DNA of 64,000 nt from a bacterium SCSIO 12827 (GTDB lineage: Bacteria > Pseudomonadota > Alphaproteobacteria > Rhodospirillales > Casp-alpha2), in contig CP073746.1 of the NCBI GenBank assembly GCA_024397995.1, positions 3,594,001 to 3,658,000 on the forward strand. Direction: 5' to 3'. Every line of letters starts with the position of its first letter. Positions within the stretch are counted from its first letter, which is position 1. Shown in pieces: positions 29,532-38,433 of the stretch. A program made the position numbers and the translations under genes. Below the pieces are notes generated by a model. That model was not told where the DNA came from. It saw only the letters and a list, made by a program, of their open reading frames with translations, and did not search any database.

Positions 29532-30127
29532 GCCTCGTTGTCGGCGTAGTCGGCGGCCAGATCCTCGAAATCGCCGTAGTCGGCGTAATCGAAGGTGCGC
29601 AGCGGATAGCGGCAGAGCGGCGTGTAATGCGCCCCTTCGCCGCCCAACGTACTTTCGAACAGCACGAATCGTTCCACCGTGAAGGGTCGGGTCGTGAACC
29701 CGGCGTGGTCTTCGAGGAACCGCTGCGCGGCAAGCTCCGGCGTGCCCTTGAGCCGCGCCAGGGTGACATGAGGTTTGAACTTGCGCTGTTCCTCGGCGAA
29801 GCCTGTGCGGACCGCCGCGCGCTCCACCTTGTCATGAAGATGGACAAGCGCGCCTGAGGATTCGAGCCCGGCCCAGATCGCCCGAAGCCGCCCGCGCGAG
29901 GCGAAACTGCCGACCCCGTGGAACGCCAGATCGAAGGCCGGCACGTCGATGTCGGCCAGGGCGTCGTCCAGGTCGGCCGCCTGATGGCGGTCGGCCTCGC
30001 CGATGAAACGCAGGGTGATGTGGAAATTTTCAGGGGGAACCCAGCGCGCCCCGTTGATGCCGGCGCGCAGCAGGCCAAGGGTGAGACGAAGGTCTTCGGG
30101 CAGGTCCAATCCGACGAAAAGGCGCAT
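29528..30127 (-). CDS. thpR: RNA 2-prime,3-prime-cyclic phosphodiesterase
   Basis: A 199-residue member of the 2H phosphoesterase (LigT/ThpR) family, with the two catalytic HxT motifs: HIT at 36-38 and HVT at 120-122. It opens a 2,3-cyclic phosphate on RNA to a 2-prime phosphate; some relatives ligate tRNA halves in vitro. ATG 30127 has GGGAGG upstream and fits the family start MRLFVGLDLP; the frame is open to 30229 but unsupported. The stop overlaps the HAD gene stop in CTAG. Confidence 0.9.
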   Translation of the reverse strand: MRLFVGLDLPEDLRLTLGLLRAGINGARWVPPENFHITLRFIGEADRHQAADLDDALADIDVPAFDLAFHGVGSFASRGRLRAIWAGLESSGALVHLHDKVERAAVRTGFAEEQRKFKPHVTLARLKGTPELAAQRFLEDHAGFTTRPFTVERFVLFESTLGGEGAHYTPLCRYPLRTFDYADYGDFEDLAADYADNEA

Positions 30128-30373
30128 CACGCGGCCTCCCTGGCTGTTGGCTTCCCGGAACAGACGACACCGTTCCCTTGCCTTCGCTTCTATGGCGTCG
30201 GTTTGGGGATGTCCAGACGTATGCATCAAGGTGCCAAGGAAGCCGCCCGGACGACGCCGCTTTCCAGGCCCCGAGGGTCGAAAGCAAATGCGGCACCATC
30301 ATGGCGCGGTTGGGCGGCGGTGGAAAAAAACCGGGGGCGAAATGGTCCCGATTCGCGGGATCGGCGGCGGGTC

Positions 30374-31489
30374 CTAGAGAAACAGCGCCAGCACGCCCGT
30401 ATAACCGTAGAGCCGAGCGTTGGAAATCTCGCCGTTACCGTAGAAGCCGACCAGGGGGATGTCGCCCAGACGTTCGACGATCAGGGCCATTTCCTTGCCG
30501 GGTGCTCCGAACATGCCGGGGCCGCGCGCGACGCAGGAAAAATACAGCCCGCCCCGGGGCGGGGACGGCAGGCGCGCCTTCAGGCCGTTGACCATGTCGG
30601 CCAAATCCTGTTCGGCGGAGATCGGGTCGCGGCGCACGAACATGACGCGGTCGCCGGTCTCGACCGCACCGCCGACGGCGACCCAGCCGCGGTCCACGTC
30701 GATGCCGAGAAGCGAGCGCACCAGATAATCCCGGGTGTCGGACCCCGGCACGGGGAAGGCCGCATGAATATATCCCGCGACCCGTTCCAGATTGCGCGCC
30801 AGAAGTTCACCGATGTCAGCCTTCATGACGTCCAATGCCCGCTTGCCGTCGATCGACATGATGATGTTGTCTTCGGCCTCGGTCACTTGGCGCGGCTCGC
30901 CCACGGGTGTGCAGCCCTGACTGAGCCCCGTCGCGACCTGGACCTGCGGCCCGAACAGCGCACCCGAGACTCCGCCCTTGGCGATCGTGCCCGCGATCTG
31001 CGGACCGCTGCCGCGCGACGCCGTCAGCCCGCCGACCAGGAATGACGACAGGCCGCTCGCGGTTTCTTCCAAAAGCTCGGGCAGGTGATGGTTGTAGGGA
31101 TCGCCGTGAACTACGCCGAAGGGCGCGGCGCCATCGTCGACCCAGCCGCGCAGCCCCGCCGGCATGTCGCCGAGCCCGCTGCGCAGGACCGGAAACACCC
31201 GGAACGAATCCGCGGGAAAGGCGCCCAGCAGCACCGCCGCCGCCGGCGCGTCATGATATTCCTGGGCGCCTGCGCAGATGCCCATGCCGACGGTGCCGAC
31301 CCAGTCCTCGACGCCCGAAGTCTGACGCAGGAAGGTGAGAATCGACGTCAGGTCGTCGGCCAGCGCGTCGGTGACATAGAGAAAGCCCAGATTGGCGCCC
31401 TCGGGGATGGGGTCAAGCTGTCGGGCACAGTCGCGTGCGACCTCGGCCCAGTCCGATCCCCCCGCATGGGCATGTTTGAAGCCACTCAC
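30374..31489 (-). CDS. FIST N/C domain sensory protein
   Basis: A 371-residue protein with a FIST N-terminal domain (start FKHAHAGGSDWAEVARDCARQL; GTVGMGICAGAQEYHDAPAA) and a FIST C-terminal domain (about 220-365; FSCVARGPGMFGAPGKEMAL, ending GFYGNGEISNARLYGYTGVL). FIST modules are predicted to sense small ligands such as amino acids and are often coupled to signal-transduction proteins; here the protein stands alone. GTG 31489 overlaps the tesA stop (GTGA), so it is preferred over GTG 31516. It is probably co-transcribed with tesA. Confidence 0.87.
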   Translation of the reverse strand: MSGFKHAHAGGSDWAEVARDCARQLDPIPEGANLGFLYVTDALADDLTSILTFLRQTSGVEDWVGTVGMGICAGAQEYHDAPAAAVLLGAFPADSFRVFPVLRSGLGDMPAGLRGWVDDGAAPFGVVHGDPYNHHLPELLEETASGLSSFLVGGLTASRGSGPQIAGTIAKGGVSGALFGPQVQVATGLSQGCTPVGEPRQVTEAEDNIIMSIDGKRALDVMKADIGELLARNLERVAGYIHAAFPVPGSDTRDYLVRSLLGIDVDRGWVAVGGAVETGDRVMFVRRDPISAEQDLADMVNGLKARLPSPPRGGLYFSCVARGPGMFGAPGKEMALIVERLGDIPLVGFYGNGEISNARLYGYTGVLALFL

Positions 31490-32151
31490 GACGCCCCCGC
31501 TTTCGTCTTCGCCCACGCCAGCAGGTCCAGCACATAGGGCAGGATACGGTCGACGACGGCCCGCACGCCTTTGGGGTTGGGATGAATGCCGTCGTCCTGG
31601 TTCAGTTCCGGTTTGGTCGCAACACCGGCCAGGAAGAACGGATAGAACAACACGTCGTTCTTTTCCGCGAGGCGCGGAAAGACCGCGTTGAAATCATCCG
31701 CGTAGTCGCGGCCCAGGTTGGGCGGCGCCAGCATACCGGTCAGCAGCACGGGCAGGCCGGCCGTGCGGATGTCGGCAATGATGGCGTCCAGATTGTCGAA
31801 GGTCGCCTTGGGGTCAAGGCCGCGTAGGCCGTCGTTGGCGCCCAGTTCGACGATCACCGCGTCGGGCTTGTCGCCCAGCGCCCAGCCGATGCGCGCCCGC
31901 CCACCCGCCGTGGTGTCGCCGGACACGCCCGCGTTCAGGACCACGACATCGCGCCCGGCATCCTTCAACGCCGCCTGCAGCTGCGCCGTGAATCCGTCTT
32001 CAGCCTTCAGCCCATAACCCGCGGTCAGGCTGTCGCCCAGCACGAGCAGACGCAGCGGCGGGGCCGCGCCCGCGGCCGGGGAAAACCACATCAACGCCAA
32101 CAGAAAGACAGCCGCCGCGTTGACATTCGCGGCCTTACGCACATATCCCAT
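31486..32151 (-). CDS. tesA: Arylesterase / multifunctional lysophospholipase TesA
   Basis: An exported SGNH hydrolase of about 221 residues. A signal peptide ends near AAGA, followed by block I VLGDSLTAGYG (nucleophile Ser), block II NAGVSGDTT (Gly), block III GANDGL (Asn) and block V DGIHPNPKG (Asp, His). TesA acts on acyl-CoAs, lysophospholipids and esters in the periplasm. The start is uncertain: ATG 32151 gives a normal signal peptide, while ATG 32181 has a better ribosome-binding site (GGATGAG) but its ATG overlaps that of ybbA. The synteny tesA, ybbA, ybbP is as in E. coli. Confidence 0.9.
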   Translation of the reverse strand: MGYVRKAANVNAAAVFLLALMWFSPAAGAAPPLRLLVLGDSLTAGYGLKAEDGFTAQLQAALKDAGRDVVVLNAGVSGDTTAGGRARIGWALGDKPDAVIVELGANDGLRGLDPKATFDNLDAIIADIRTAGLPVLLTGMLAPPNLGRDYADDFNAVFPRLAEKNDVLFYPFFLAGVATKPELNQDDGIHPNPKGVRAVVDRILPYVLDLLAWAKTKAGAS

Positions 32152-32179
32152 GATAGACAAACGGCGGCGGAACGATTGC

Positions 32180-32911
32180 ATGGATGCTCATCCGAATGGA
32201 AAGACCGGCCCGGCGACGCCCGCGGTACGGACGCGCGACCTGCGCCTTACCCTGGAGAGCGAAGCCGGTGAGGTCAATATCCTTAAAGGCATCGATCTGA
32301 CCGTCGGGGCGGGCGAAACCCTGGGCATTGTCGGCCCCTCCGGGTCGGGCAAGACGTCGCTGCTGATGGTTCTGGGCGGCCTGGAACAGGCGACAGGCGG
32401 CGCGGTCGCCGTCGCCGGCCATGACCTGACGGCCCTGGACGAAGACGGCCTGGCCCGGTTCCGCCGCGACAACCTGGGCATCGTGTTCCAGGATTTCCAT
32501 CTGATCCCGACCATGACGGCGCTGGAAAACGTCGCCGTGGCATTGGAATTCGCCGGGCGAAGCGACGCCTTCGACCGCGCGGCGGAGGAACTTTCCGCCG
32601 TCGGCCTGGGCCATCGCACCAGCCACTATCCGGGTCAGCTGTCGGGCGGCGAACAGCAGCGCGTGGCGCTCGCCCGCGCCTTCGCCGGCGCACCCAAGCT
32701 TCTGTTGGCGGACGAGCCGACGGGCAATCTGGACGAACACACCAGCGACCAGATCATCGACCTACTGTTCGGCATGCACGAACGCCTGGGCACCACCTTG
32801 CTGCTGGTCACCCATCAAAAATCCCTGGCCGAACGCTGCGGGCGCATGCTGACCATCCGCGACGGCCTGGTCGCGGACGACCAGACCGCCCTGCGCCTGG
32901 CGGGGGACTGA
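32180..32911 (+). CDS. ybbA: ABC transporter ATP-binding protein, YbbA-type
   Basis: A 243-residue ATPase of the LolD/MacB group. Walker [13 protein letters not shown]-loop [18 protein letters not shown], signature [14 protein letters not shown] and Walker [16 protein letters not shown] are all present. It pairs with the large permease downstream (four-base gap) and diverges from tesA, the arrangement seen in E. coli. The YbbAP system is thought to move or extract hydrophobic compounds, with TesA acting on them; the substrate is not established. ATG 32180 lies inside CATG, shared with a possible tesA start. Confidence 0.94.
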   Translation: MDAHPNGKTGPATPAVRTRDLRLTLESEAGEVNILKGIDLTVGAGETLGIVGPSGSGKTSLLMVLGGLEQATGGAVAVAGHDLTALDEDGLARFRRDNLGIVFQDFHLIPTMTALENVAVALEFAGRSDAFDRAAEELSAVGLGHRTSHYPGQLSGGEQQRVALARAFAGAPKLLLADEPTGNLDEHTSDQIIDLLFGMHERLGTTLLLVTHQKSLAERCGRMLTIRDGLVADDQTALRLAGD

Positions 32912-32915
32912 CCCC

Positions 32916-35453
32916 ATGGGCATCGCCCTTGCCTGGCGTCTGGCCTGGCGTGACCTCAAGGGCGGGCCCGGCGGGGTGTTGCGCGGGCTCGGCATTTTCC
33001 TCGCCTGTCTGGTGTTGGGCGTGACGGCGATCGCCGCCGTGAATTCCCTGTCCCGGTCCTTCGTCGCCGGGCTGGACCGCGACGGCACGAAACTGCTGGG
33101 TGGCGACGTCGACCTGCGCCTGACCCACCGCGCCGCCGACGCGGCGCAGCTTGCCTATCTCGACGCCCATACCCGGGCGCGCGCCGACACGGTGGAAATG
33201 CGCACCATGGCCCGGCCGCTCGACCCTCAGGCCCGGCGTTCCCTCGCCGAACTGAAGGCGGTGGACGGCGCCTATCCACTCGCCGGTAAACTTGTCACGG
33301 AGCCCGCCCTGCCGCTCAGCGACATTCTGGCAAACCGGAACGGCGCCTGGGGGGCCGCCGTTGACGGCAACCTGCTGGCCCGCCTGGGGGCCAAGGTCGG
33401 CGACCGGGTGCGCGTGGGCGAGGCAGAGTTTGAGATCCGCGCCGTCATCAAGAAAGAGCCCGACCGCGTCGCCAGCGTGTTTTCCTTCGGCCCCCGCTTC
33501 ATGGTGTCCCTGGACGCCCTGCCCGCCACGGGGCTGGTGCAACCGGGCAGCCAGATCCGCTATCACCACCGGGTGATGCTGCCGCAGGGGACCACCGTCC
33601 CCGCCTTCATCGAAGGTTTGAGCGAACAATTCCCCGACGCCGGCTGGCGCATCCGCGCGGCGGACGAGGCCGCCCCCGGCGTTCGCCGCTTCGTCGAACG
33701 CCTGACCCTGTTCATGGGCTTCGTCGGGCTGACGGTCCTTTTGGTCGGCGGCATCGGCATCACCAACGCCGTCGCCGGATACCTGGACCAGCGGGCGACA
33801 ACCATCGCGACCCTGAAATGCCTGGGGGCGCCCGGGCGGCTGATCTTCACGATCTACCTGATCCAGGTGCTGATCCTGGCCGCGGGGGGCGTGGCGCTGG
33901 GTCTTGTCCTGGGCGCCGTCCTGCCCTGGCTGGGGGTGACTGCTTTCGGCGGGCTGCTGCCGGTGGCGCCTGAACCCGGCATCTTCCCCGCCGCCCTGGC
34001 CACGGCGGCGGCCTTCGGCATGTTATCCGCCGTGACCTTCGCCCTTTGGCCGCTGGCCCGTGCACGGGAAGTCCGGGCGGGTGATCTGTTCCGCGACCGC
34101 GTCGCCCCCGCCGGCCGCCGCCCCAGGGCTGTCTATCTTATGCTGATGGCGCTGGGCGTGGCCGCCCTCGCGGCACTGACCGTCGCCACGGCGGCGGACC
34201 GCGGGTTCGCCTATTGGTTCGTCGGCGGGGCCATTCTTTTCCTGGCCGTGTTGCGCGCCGCCGCCTGGGCCGTCGGACGTGCCGCCCGGGCGTACAAGCA
34301 CCCGCCGGGGGCGCGACTGCGTTTGGTCATCGCCAACCTGGGGCGGCCCGACAGCATGGTGCCCAGTGTCGTCACTTCTTTGGGCCTGGGCCTGGCCGTG
34401 CTGGTCGCCGTCGCCCTGATCGACGCCAACATGACCCGTCAAGTCAGCGAACGCTTGCCGGAAGAGGCCCCGGCCTTCTTCTTTTTGGATATTCAGCCGG
34501 ATCAGGTCGCCGAATTCGACGCCGCCGTGATGGGCGTCAAGGGAGCCGCCCATCTGCAACGCGTCCCCTCCTTGCGTGGGCGCATCACCCATATCAACGG
34601 CACGCCCGTGGACGAAATCGAGATCGCCCCCGACAGCCAATGGGCAATCCGGGGCGACCGCGCCCTGACCTATGCCGCCGTGCGGCCGGAGGCCAGCGAG
34701 ATCACCGCCGGTGAGTGGTGGCCCCAGGATTATGCCGGGCCGCCGCTGATTTCGCTCGACGCCAATCTGGCCAAGGGCTTCGGCATCGGATTGGGCGATA
34801 CCCTCAGCCTCAACATCCTGGGCCGGCCGGTCACGGCCACCGTCGCCAGCCTGCGCCGCATCGACTGGCGGTCGCTGCGTTTCGATTTCGCCATCATCTT
34901 TGCGCCCGGCACCCTGGAAGGGGCCCCCCACAGCCATATCGCCGCCGTCGAAGCCCCGCCATCCGCCGAGGACGCCATCGAGCGCACGGTCGCCGACAAG
35001 TTCCTCAACGTGTCCGCCATCCGCGTGCGCGAAGCCCTGGAAGCCGCCGCGCGCATCATGGAAGGCGTCAGTTGGGCCGTGCGGGGGGTCGCCGCCATCA
35101 CCATCGCGGCGGGGGCCCTGGTCCTGGCCGGGACCATCGCCGCCGGTCATCGGCGCCGGGTCTATGACGCCGTGGTGTTCAAGGTGTTGGGCGCCGGGCG
35201 CGGCCGGGTGTTGGGCGGCTATCTTTTGGAATACGGCGCCCTCGGTCTGCTGACGGCGGTCATCGGGGCGGCCGTGGGCACGGCGGCAGCCTGGGGCATC
35301 GTCGTCCACCTGATGAAAAGCGACTGGGCCTTCGATCTGCCCGCTGCCGCCGTGACGGCGGCGTTCTGCCTGGCGGTGACCCTGGTCATGGGGCTGTTCG
35401 GGACCTGGCGGGCCATGGGCCAGAAGGCCATGCCCCACCTGCGCAACCAGTGA
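32916..35453 (+). CDS. ybbP: ABC transporter permease, YbbP/FtsX type
   Basis: An 845-residue permease with the YbbP layout: an N-terminal membrane helix, a periplasmic domain, a first FtsX domain (about 258-345, FMGFVGLTVLLVGGIGITNA), central helices, a second periplasmic domain, and a C-terminal FtsX domain (about 716-840, VRGVAAITIAAGALVLAGT). This ten-helix duplicated form is specific to YbbP-like proteins rather than LolC/MacB. It works with YbbA and probably TesA at the inner membrane, in lipid or hydrophobe handling. No stop or frameshift is seen over its length. Confidence 0.93.
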   Translation: MGIALAWRLAWRDLKGGPGGVLRGLGIFLACLVLGVTAIAAVNSLSRSFVAGLDRDGTKLLGGDVDLRLTHRAADAAQLAYLDAHTRARADTVEMRTMARPLDPQARRSLAELKAVDGAYPLAGKLVTEPALPLSDILANRNGAWGAAVDGNLLARLGAKVGDRVRVGEAEFEIRAVIKKEPDRVASVFSFGPRFMVSLDALPATGLVQPGSQIRYHHRVMLPQGTTVPAFIEGLSEQFPDAGWRIRAADEAAPGVRRFVERLTLFMGFVGLTVLLVGGIGITNAVAGYLDQRATTIATLKCLGAPGRLIFTIYLIQVLILAAGGVALGLVLGAVLPWLGVTAFGGLLPVAPEPGIFPAALATAAAFGMLSAVTFALWPLARAREVRAGDLFRDRVAPAGRRPRAVYLMLMALGVAALAALTVATAADRGFAYWFVGGAILFLAVLRAAAWAVGRAARAYKHPPGARLRLVIANLGRPDSMVPSVVTSLGLGLAVLVAVALIDANMTRQVSERLPEEAPAFFFLDIQPDQVAEFDAAVMGVKGAAHLQRVPSLRGRITHINGTPVDEIEIAPDSQWAIRGDRALTYAAVRPEASEITAGEWWPQDYAGPPLISLDANLAKGFGIGLGDTLSLNILGRPVTATVASLRRIDWRSLRFDFAIIFAPGTLEGAPHSHIAAVEAPPSAEDAIERTVADKFLNVSAIRVREALEAAARIMEGVSWAVRGVAAITIAAGALVLAGTIAAGHRRRVYDAVVFKVLGAGRGRVLGGYLLEYGALGLLTAVIGAAVGTAAAWGIVVHLMKSDWAFDLPAAAVTAAFCLAVTLVMGLFGTWRAMGQKAMPHLRNQ

Positions 35454-35509
35454 CGGAAACGTCGGCGCCGAAATCGTACGTAAAACCTATGTGACGCCCC
35501 CGGTAACAG

Positions 35510-35538
35510 TTGAATTTCCGGGATTCGCTGCCATATTA
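35510..35538 (+). promoter_or_regulatory. Candidate sigma-70 promoter for the Bax-inhibitor gene
   Basis: TTGAAT (35510-35515), a 17-base spacer and ATATTA (35533-35538, or TATTAG one base on) resemble a housekeeping promoter. The predicted start near 35545 leaves a leader of about 85 bases before ATG 35629. Confidence 0.45.
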
Positions 35539-35628
35539 GGAACAGGGAAATTCACAGGTTTCACCGGGCAGGGCCGCAATGTCACAAGGACGGCCACCCG
35601 ATTAGGGAAGTGTAAAAGGAGAACATCA

Positions 35629-36363
35629 ATGGCTATGGGTCAGAACGATAGGTTCCGGCTGCAGACTGCGCGCATGGACCATGCGCAGGCCGCTGCCGCC
35701 GGCATCGACGTCGGCCTGCGCAGCTACATGCTGCGCGTCTACAACTACATGTGCATCGGCTTGGCGCTCACGGGTGCGGTGGCCTTCGCCGCCTCGACCT
35801 CGGGCGAGTTGATGAACGCGATTCACGGCACGGCGCTGCGCTGGGTTGTCATGCTGGCGCCGCTTGGCTTCGTATTCTACCTGTCCGCGCGCATCCACAG
35901 CATGAAGGCCGCGACGGCGCAGACCGTGTTCTGGGTCTACGCCGGGCTGATGGGCTTGTCGCTCAGCTACATCTTCCTGGCCTTCACCGGCGAAAGCATC
36001 GTCCGAGTGTTCTTCATCACCTCGGCCGCGTTCGCAGGCCTGTCGCTCTACGGCTATACGACCAAGAAGGACCTGTCCGGTTTCGGCACCTTCCTGGTCA
36101 TGGGCGTGATCGGCATCCTGATCGCCTCGGTCGTCAACATCTTCTTAGAATCCTCCGCGCTGCACTTCGCGATCTCGGCCCTCGGCGTACTGATCTTCGC
36201 CGGTTTGACCGCTTACGATACGCAGCGGATCAAGGCGATCTACGCCGAAGGCGATCATTCGGAAACGCACGAAAAGAAGGCCATCATGGGCGCTTTGACG
36301 CTCTACCTGGACTTCATCAACATGTTCATCTTCATGTTGCAGTTCTTCGGCAACCGCGAATAG
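35629..36363 (+). CDS. Bax inhibitor-1 (YccA/TMBIM) family membrane protein
   Basis: A 244-residue inner-membrane protein with seven hydrophobic helices, beginning after SYMLRVYNYMCIGLALTGAVAF and ending near YLDFINMFIFMLQFFGNR, the characteristic C-terminus of bacterial BI-1 proteins. The conserved acidic residues in TAYDTQRIKAIY and YLDFIN match the pH-sensing aspartate pair described for BsYetJ-type channels. Relatives form calcium leak channels or modulate FtsH. ATG 35629 has AAAAGGAG upstream. A strong terminator follows, making this a single-gene unit. Confidence 0.94.
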   Translation: MAMGQNDRFRLQTARMDHAQAAAAGIDVGLRSYMLRVYNYMCIGLALTGAVAFAASTSGELMNAIHGTALRWVVMLAPLGFVFYLSARIHSMKAATAQTVFWVYAGLMGLSLSYIFLAFTGESIVRVFFITSAAFAGLSLYGYTTKKDLSGFGTFLVMGVIGILIASVVNIFLESSALHFAISALGVLIFAGLTAYDTQRIKAIYAEGDHSETHEKKAIMGALTLYLDFINMFIFMLQFFGNRE

Positions 36364-36392
36364 CCGAACCGCGTTCCCCTTCGGGGGAATCG

Positions 36393-36432
36393 AAAACCGC
36401 CCGGCGGCGCCAAGCCCCCGGGCGGTTTTTTT
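36393..36432 (+). terminator. Rho-independent terminator after the Bax-inhibitor gene
   Basis: A 12-pair stem (36393-36404 with 36418-36429) running into seven T residues (36426-36432). A smaller hairpin TTCCCC-TTCG-GGGGAA with a UUCG tetraloop sits just upstream at 36374-36389. Confidence 0.9.
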
Positions 36433-36466
36433 CATGCGCCGTTGCTAACCAATCAGGGCGAACCGA

Positions 36467-37444
36467 TCAGGCCAGCCGGTCGACCGGCTCCTCGCCCCGG
36501 AAGAAGGCGTCCAGGTTGTCCAGCGCGCGGAAGCCCATGGCGTTGCGCGTTTCCACCGTCGCACTGCCGATATGCGGCAGGATGAACGCGTTCTTGGTGG
36601 TAAAGTAGCGCTTGTCCACGTCGGGTTCGCCCGCGAATACGTCGAGCCCGGCGGCCGCGATACGCCCGGATTCCAGTGCCGGAATAAGCGCGTCGTCGTC
36701 GATGATGTCACCCCTGGCCGTATTCACGATGATCGCCCCCTCGGGCATCAGGGCGATGCCGTCGGTGTTGATCAGATGACGCGTTTCCGGCGTCGATTCG
36801 CAATGGATCGACAGGAACTGCGAGACCTTCAACAGCGACTGCGGCGTGTCGTGATAGACCGCGCCTTGTTCCAGGTCCGGCGCCAGGCGGGATCGGTTGT
36901 GATAATGGATCGTCATGCCCATGGCCCGCGCCCGGGCCGCCGCCGCGCGGCCGATGCGGCCCATGCCGAGAATCCCCAGGACCTTGCCTTGGGCGCCGGT
37001 GCCGAGGAACTGAGTCGGCCGCCAGCCGCCGATGTTCAGCCAGTTGTCGCCGGAAATCATCTCAAACGCTTCGCGCGCCCGGCGCGACGCCGCCAGCAGC
37101 AGCAGGATGGTGATGTCGGCCACGGCCTCGGTCAGCACATCCGGCGTGTTGGTGACGACCAGGCCCCGCGCCTTGGCGGCGTCGAGGTCGATATGCTCAT
37201 AGCCCACGGAAAAGGTCGCCAGCATGCGCACGTTCGCCGGCAGGCCCTGGATGACCTCGGCCGGATATTTGGTGCGCGCGGACGTCAGGATCGCATCGAC
37301 GTCGCCCGCCCGGGCGATCACGTCGGCCCCCGACCAATTGGCGTCCTCGGAATTGACGATGCAGTCATAGTCACGGGCAGCGCGGTCCATTACGTCTTGC
37401 GGGAAGATGCGGGCGACCAGAAGGCGCGGCTTGTTGTTGGGCAT
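36467..37444 (-). CDS. D-2-hydroxyacid dehydrogenase (glyoxylate/hydroxypyruvate reductase-like)
   Basis: A 325-residue NAD(P)-dependent dehydrogenase of the D-isomer family. The nucleotide-binding motif is GILGMGRIGRAAA, and the cofactor loop NRSRLAP with its arginine suggests NADP preference. The substrate and catalytic residues are in NTARGDIID (Arg), AGEPDVD (Glu) and LPHIGSAT (His). It resembles glyoxylate reductase/D-glycerate dehydrogenase. It lies 43 bases downstream of an SDR gene on the same strand, so the two probably act on related hydroxy/oxo acids. Confidence 0.92.
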   Translation of the reverse strand: MPNNKPRLLVARIFPQDVMDRAARDYDCIVNSEDANWSGADVIARAGDVDAILTSARTKYPAEVIQGLPANVRMLATFSVGYEHIDLDAAKARGLVVTNTPDVLTEAVADITILLLLAASRRAREAFEMISGDNWLNIGGWRPTQFLGTGAQGKVLGILGMGRIGRAAAARARAMGMTIHYHNRSRLAPDLEQGAVYHDTPQSLLKVSQFLSIHCESTPETRHLINTDGIALMPEGAIIVNTARGDIIDDDALIPALESGRIAAAGLDVFAGEPDVDKRYFTTKNAFILPHIGSATVETRNAMGFRALDNLDAFFRGEEPVDRLA

Positions 37445-37487
37445 GGATGGATACTCCCCCTGTTGTGATTATGGTGGCGGCGGATGC

Positions 37488-38228
37488 CTAAATGCAGCGC
37501 CCGCCGTCGACCTCTAGGCACACGCCGGTCAGGAACTCGGCCTCGTCCGAGGCCAGGAACAGGGCCGCGTTGGCGACATCCCGGGGCGTCGACATGCGGC
37601 CGAGCGGAATGGTGGTATTGAACTGGGCGCGCAGGTCCGGGCTATCGCCGCCCATGAAATCGGCGGTCAGGCCCGTCGCCCCCAGTACGGGGTTGATCGC
37701 ACAGACGCGGATCTTGTCCGCCGCCAGTTCCCCGGCCATGGACTTGGTCAGGGTGATGACCGCCCCCTTGGATCCGTTGTACCAGGTCAGGCCCGGGCGC
37801 GGGCGCACGCCGGCGGTCGAGGCCGTATTCAGGATCACGCCGCCGCCCTGTGTCCGCATCTGCGGGACGGCATGGACGGCCGCCAGATAGATGCTCTTCA
37901 CATTGACGGCGTAAATTCGGTCGAAATCGGCCTCGCTGACGCTCAGCATGGGGCCCCGCTTCTGCGCGATGCCCGCGTTATTGACCAGGATGTCGAGGCG
38001 GCCGTGCCAGCTGACGGTGGCGTCGACCATGGCCTTGACCTGGTCGCTGTTCGAAACATCGCATTGGAAGGAGCGAGCCTGAATGTCCTTGGCCACCCGC
38101 TCGGCCGCCGTGCCGTCAATGTCGGCGACGACGACCCGTGCCCCTTCTTCGGCGAAGCGGTGGGCGATGCCTTCACCAAAGCCTGACCCGGCGCCGGTCA
38201 CCAGCGCCACCTTATCTTTTAGTCGCAT
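37488..38228 (-). CDS. Short-chain dehydrogenase/reductase (SDR)
   Basis: A 246-residue classical SDR: cofactor motif TGAGSGFGEG, structural NNAG, the catalytic serine in NTASTAG and the YxxxK pair in WYNGSKG. ADIDG after the second strand (Asp) points to NAD rather than NADP. Annotation programs would call it 3-oxoacyl-ACP reductase or glucose dehydrogenase, but the substrate cannot be read. ATG 38228 follows AGGATAAG; codons up to 38327 are not supported. First gene of a probable two-gene operon with the hydroxyacid dehydrogenase. Confidence 0.92.
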   Translation of the reverse strand: MRLKDKVALVTGAGSGFGEGIAHRFAEEGARVVVADIDGTAAERVAKDIQARSFQCDVSNSDQVKAMVDATVSWHGRLDILVNNAGIAQKRGPMLSVSEADFDRIYAVNVKSIYLAAVHAVPQMRTQGGGVILNTASTAGVRPRPGLTWYNGSKGAVITLTKSMAGELAADKIRVCAINPVLGATGLTADFMGGDSPDLRAQFNTTIPLGRMSTPRDVANAALFLASDEAEFLTGVCLEVDGGRCI

Positions 38229-38433
38229 GATCTTATCCTGAATGTCGTTGGTCCGCCGCTGCCGAACGGCAGGGCGGCGCGTCTCGTCCTTGGCCGGCAT
38301 GAGGCCATAACGGCCGGACCGCCTCAAGAAAAAATGGCTCGCAGGGCGTCGGATTCAGGCCAGGAGAACAGCGGTTTTCATTCCGCTAGCGCACCGGTTA
38401 TGCTCCCAGCCCTCTCGGCAGCCGGAACTGCGG

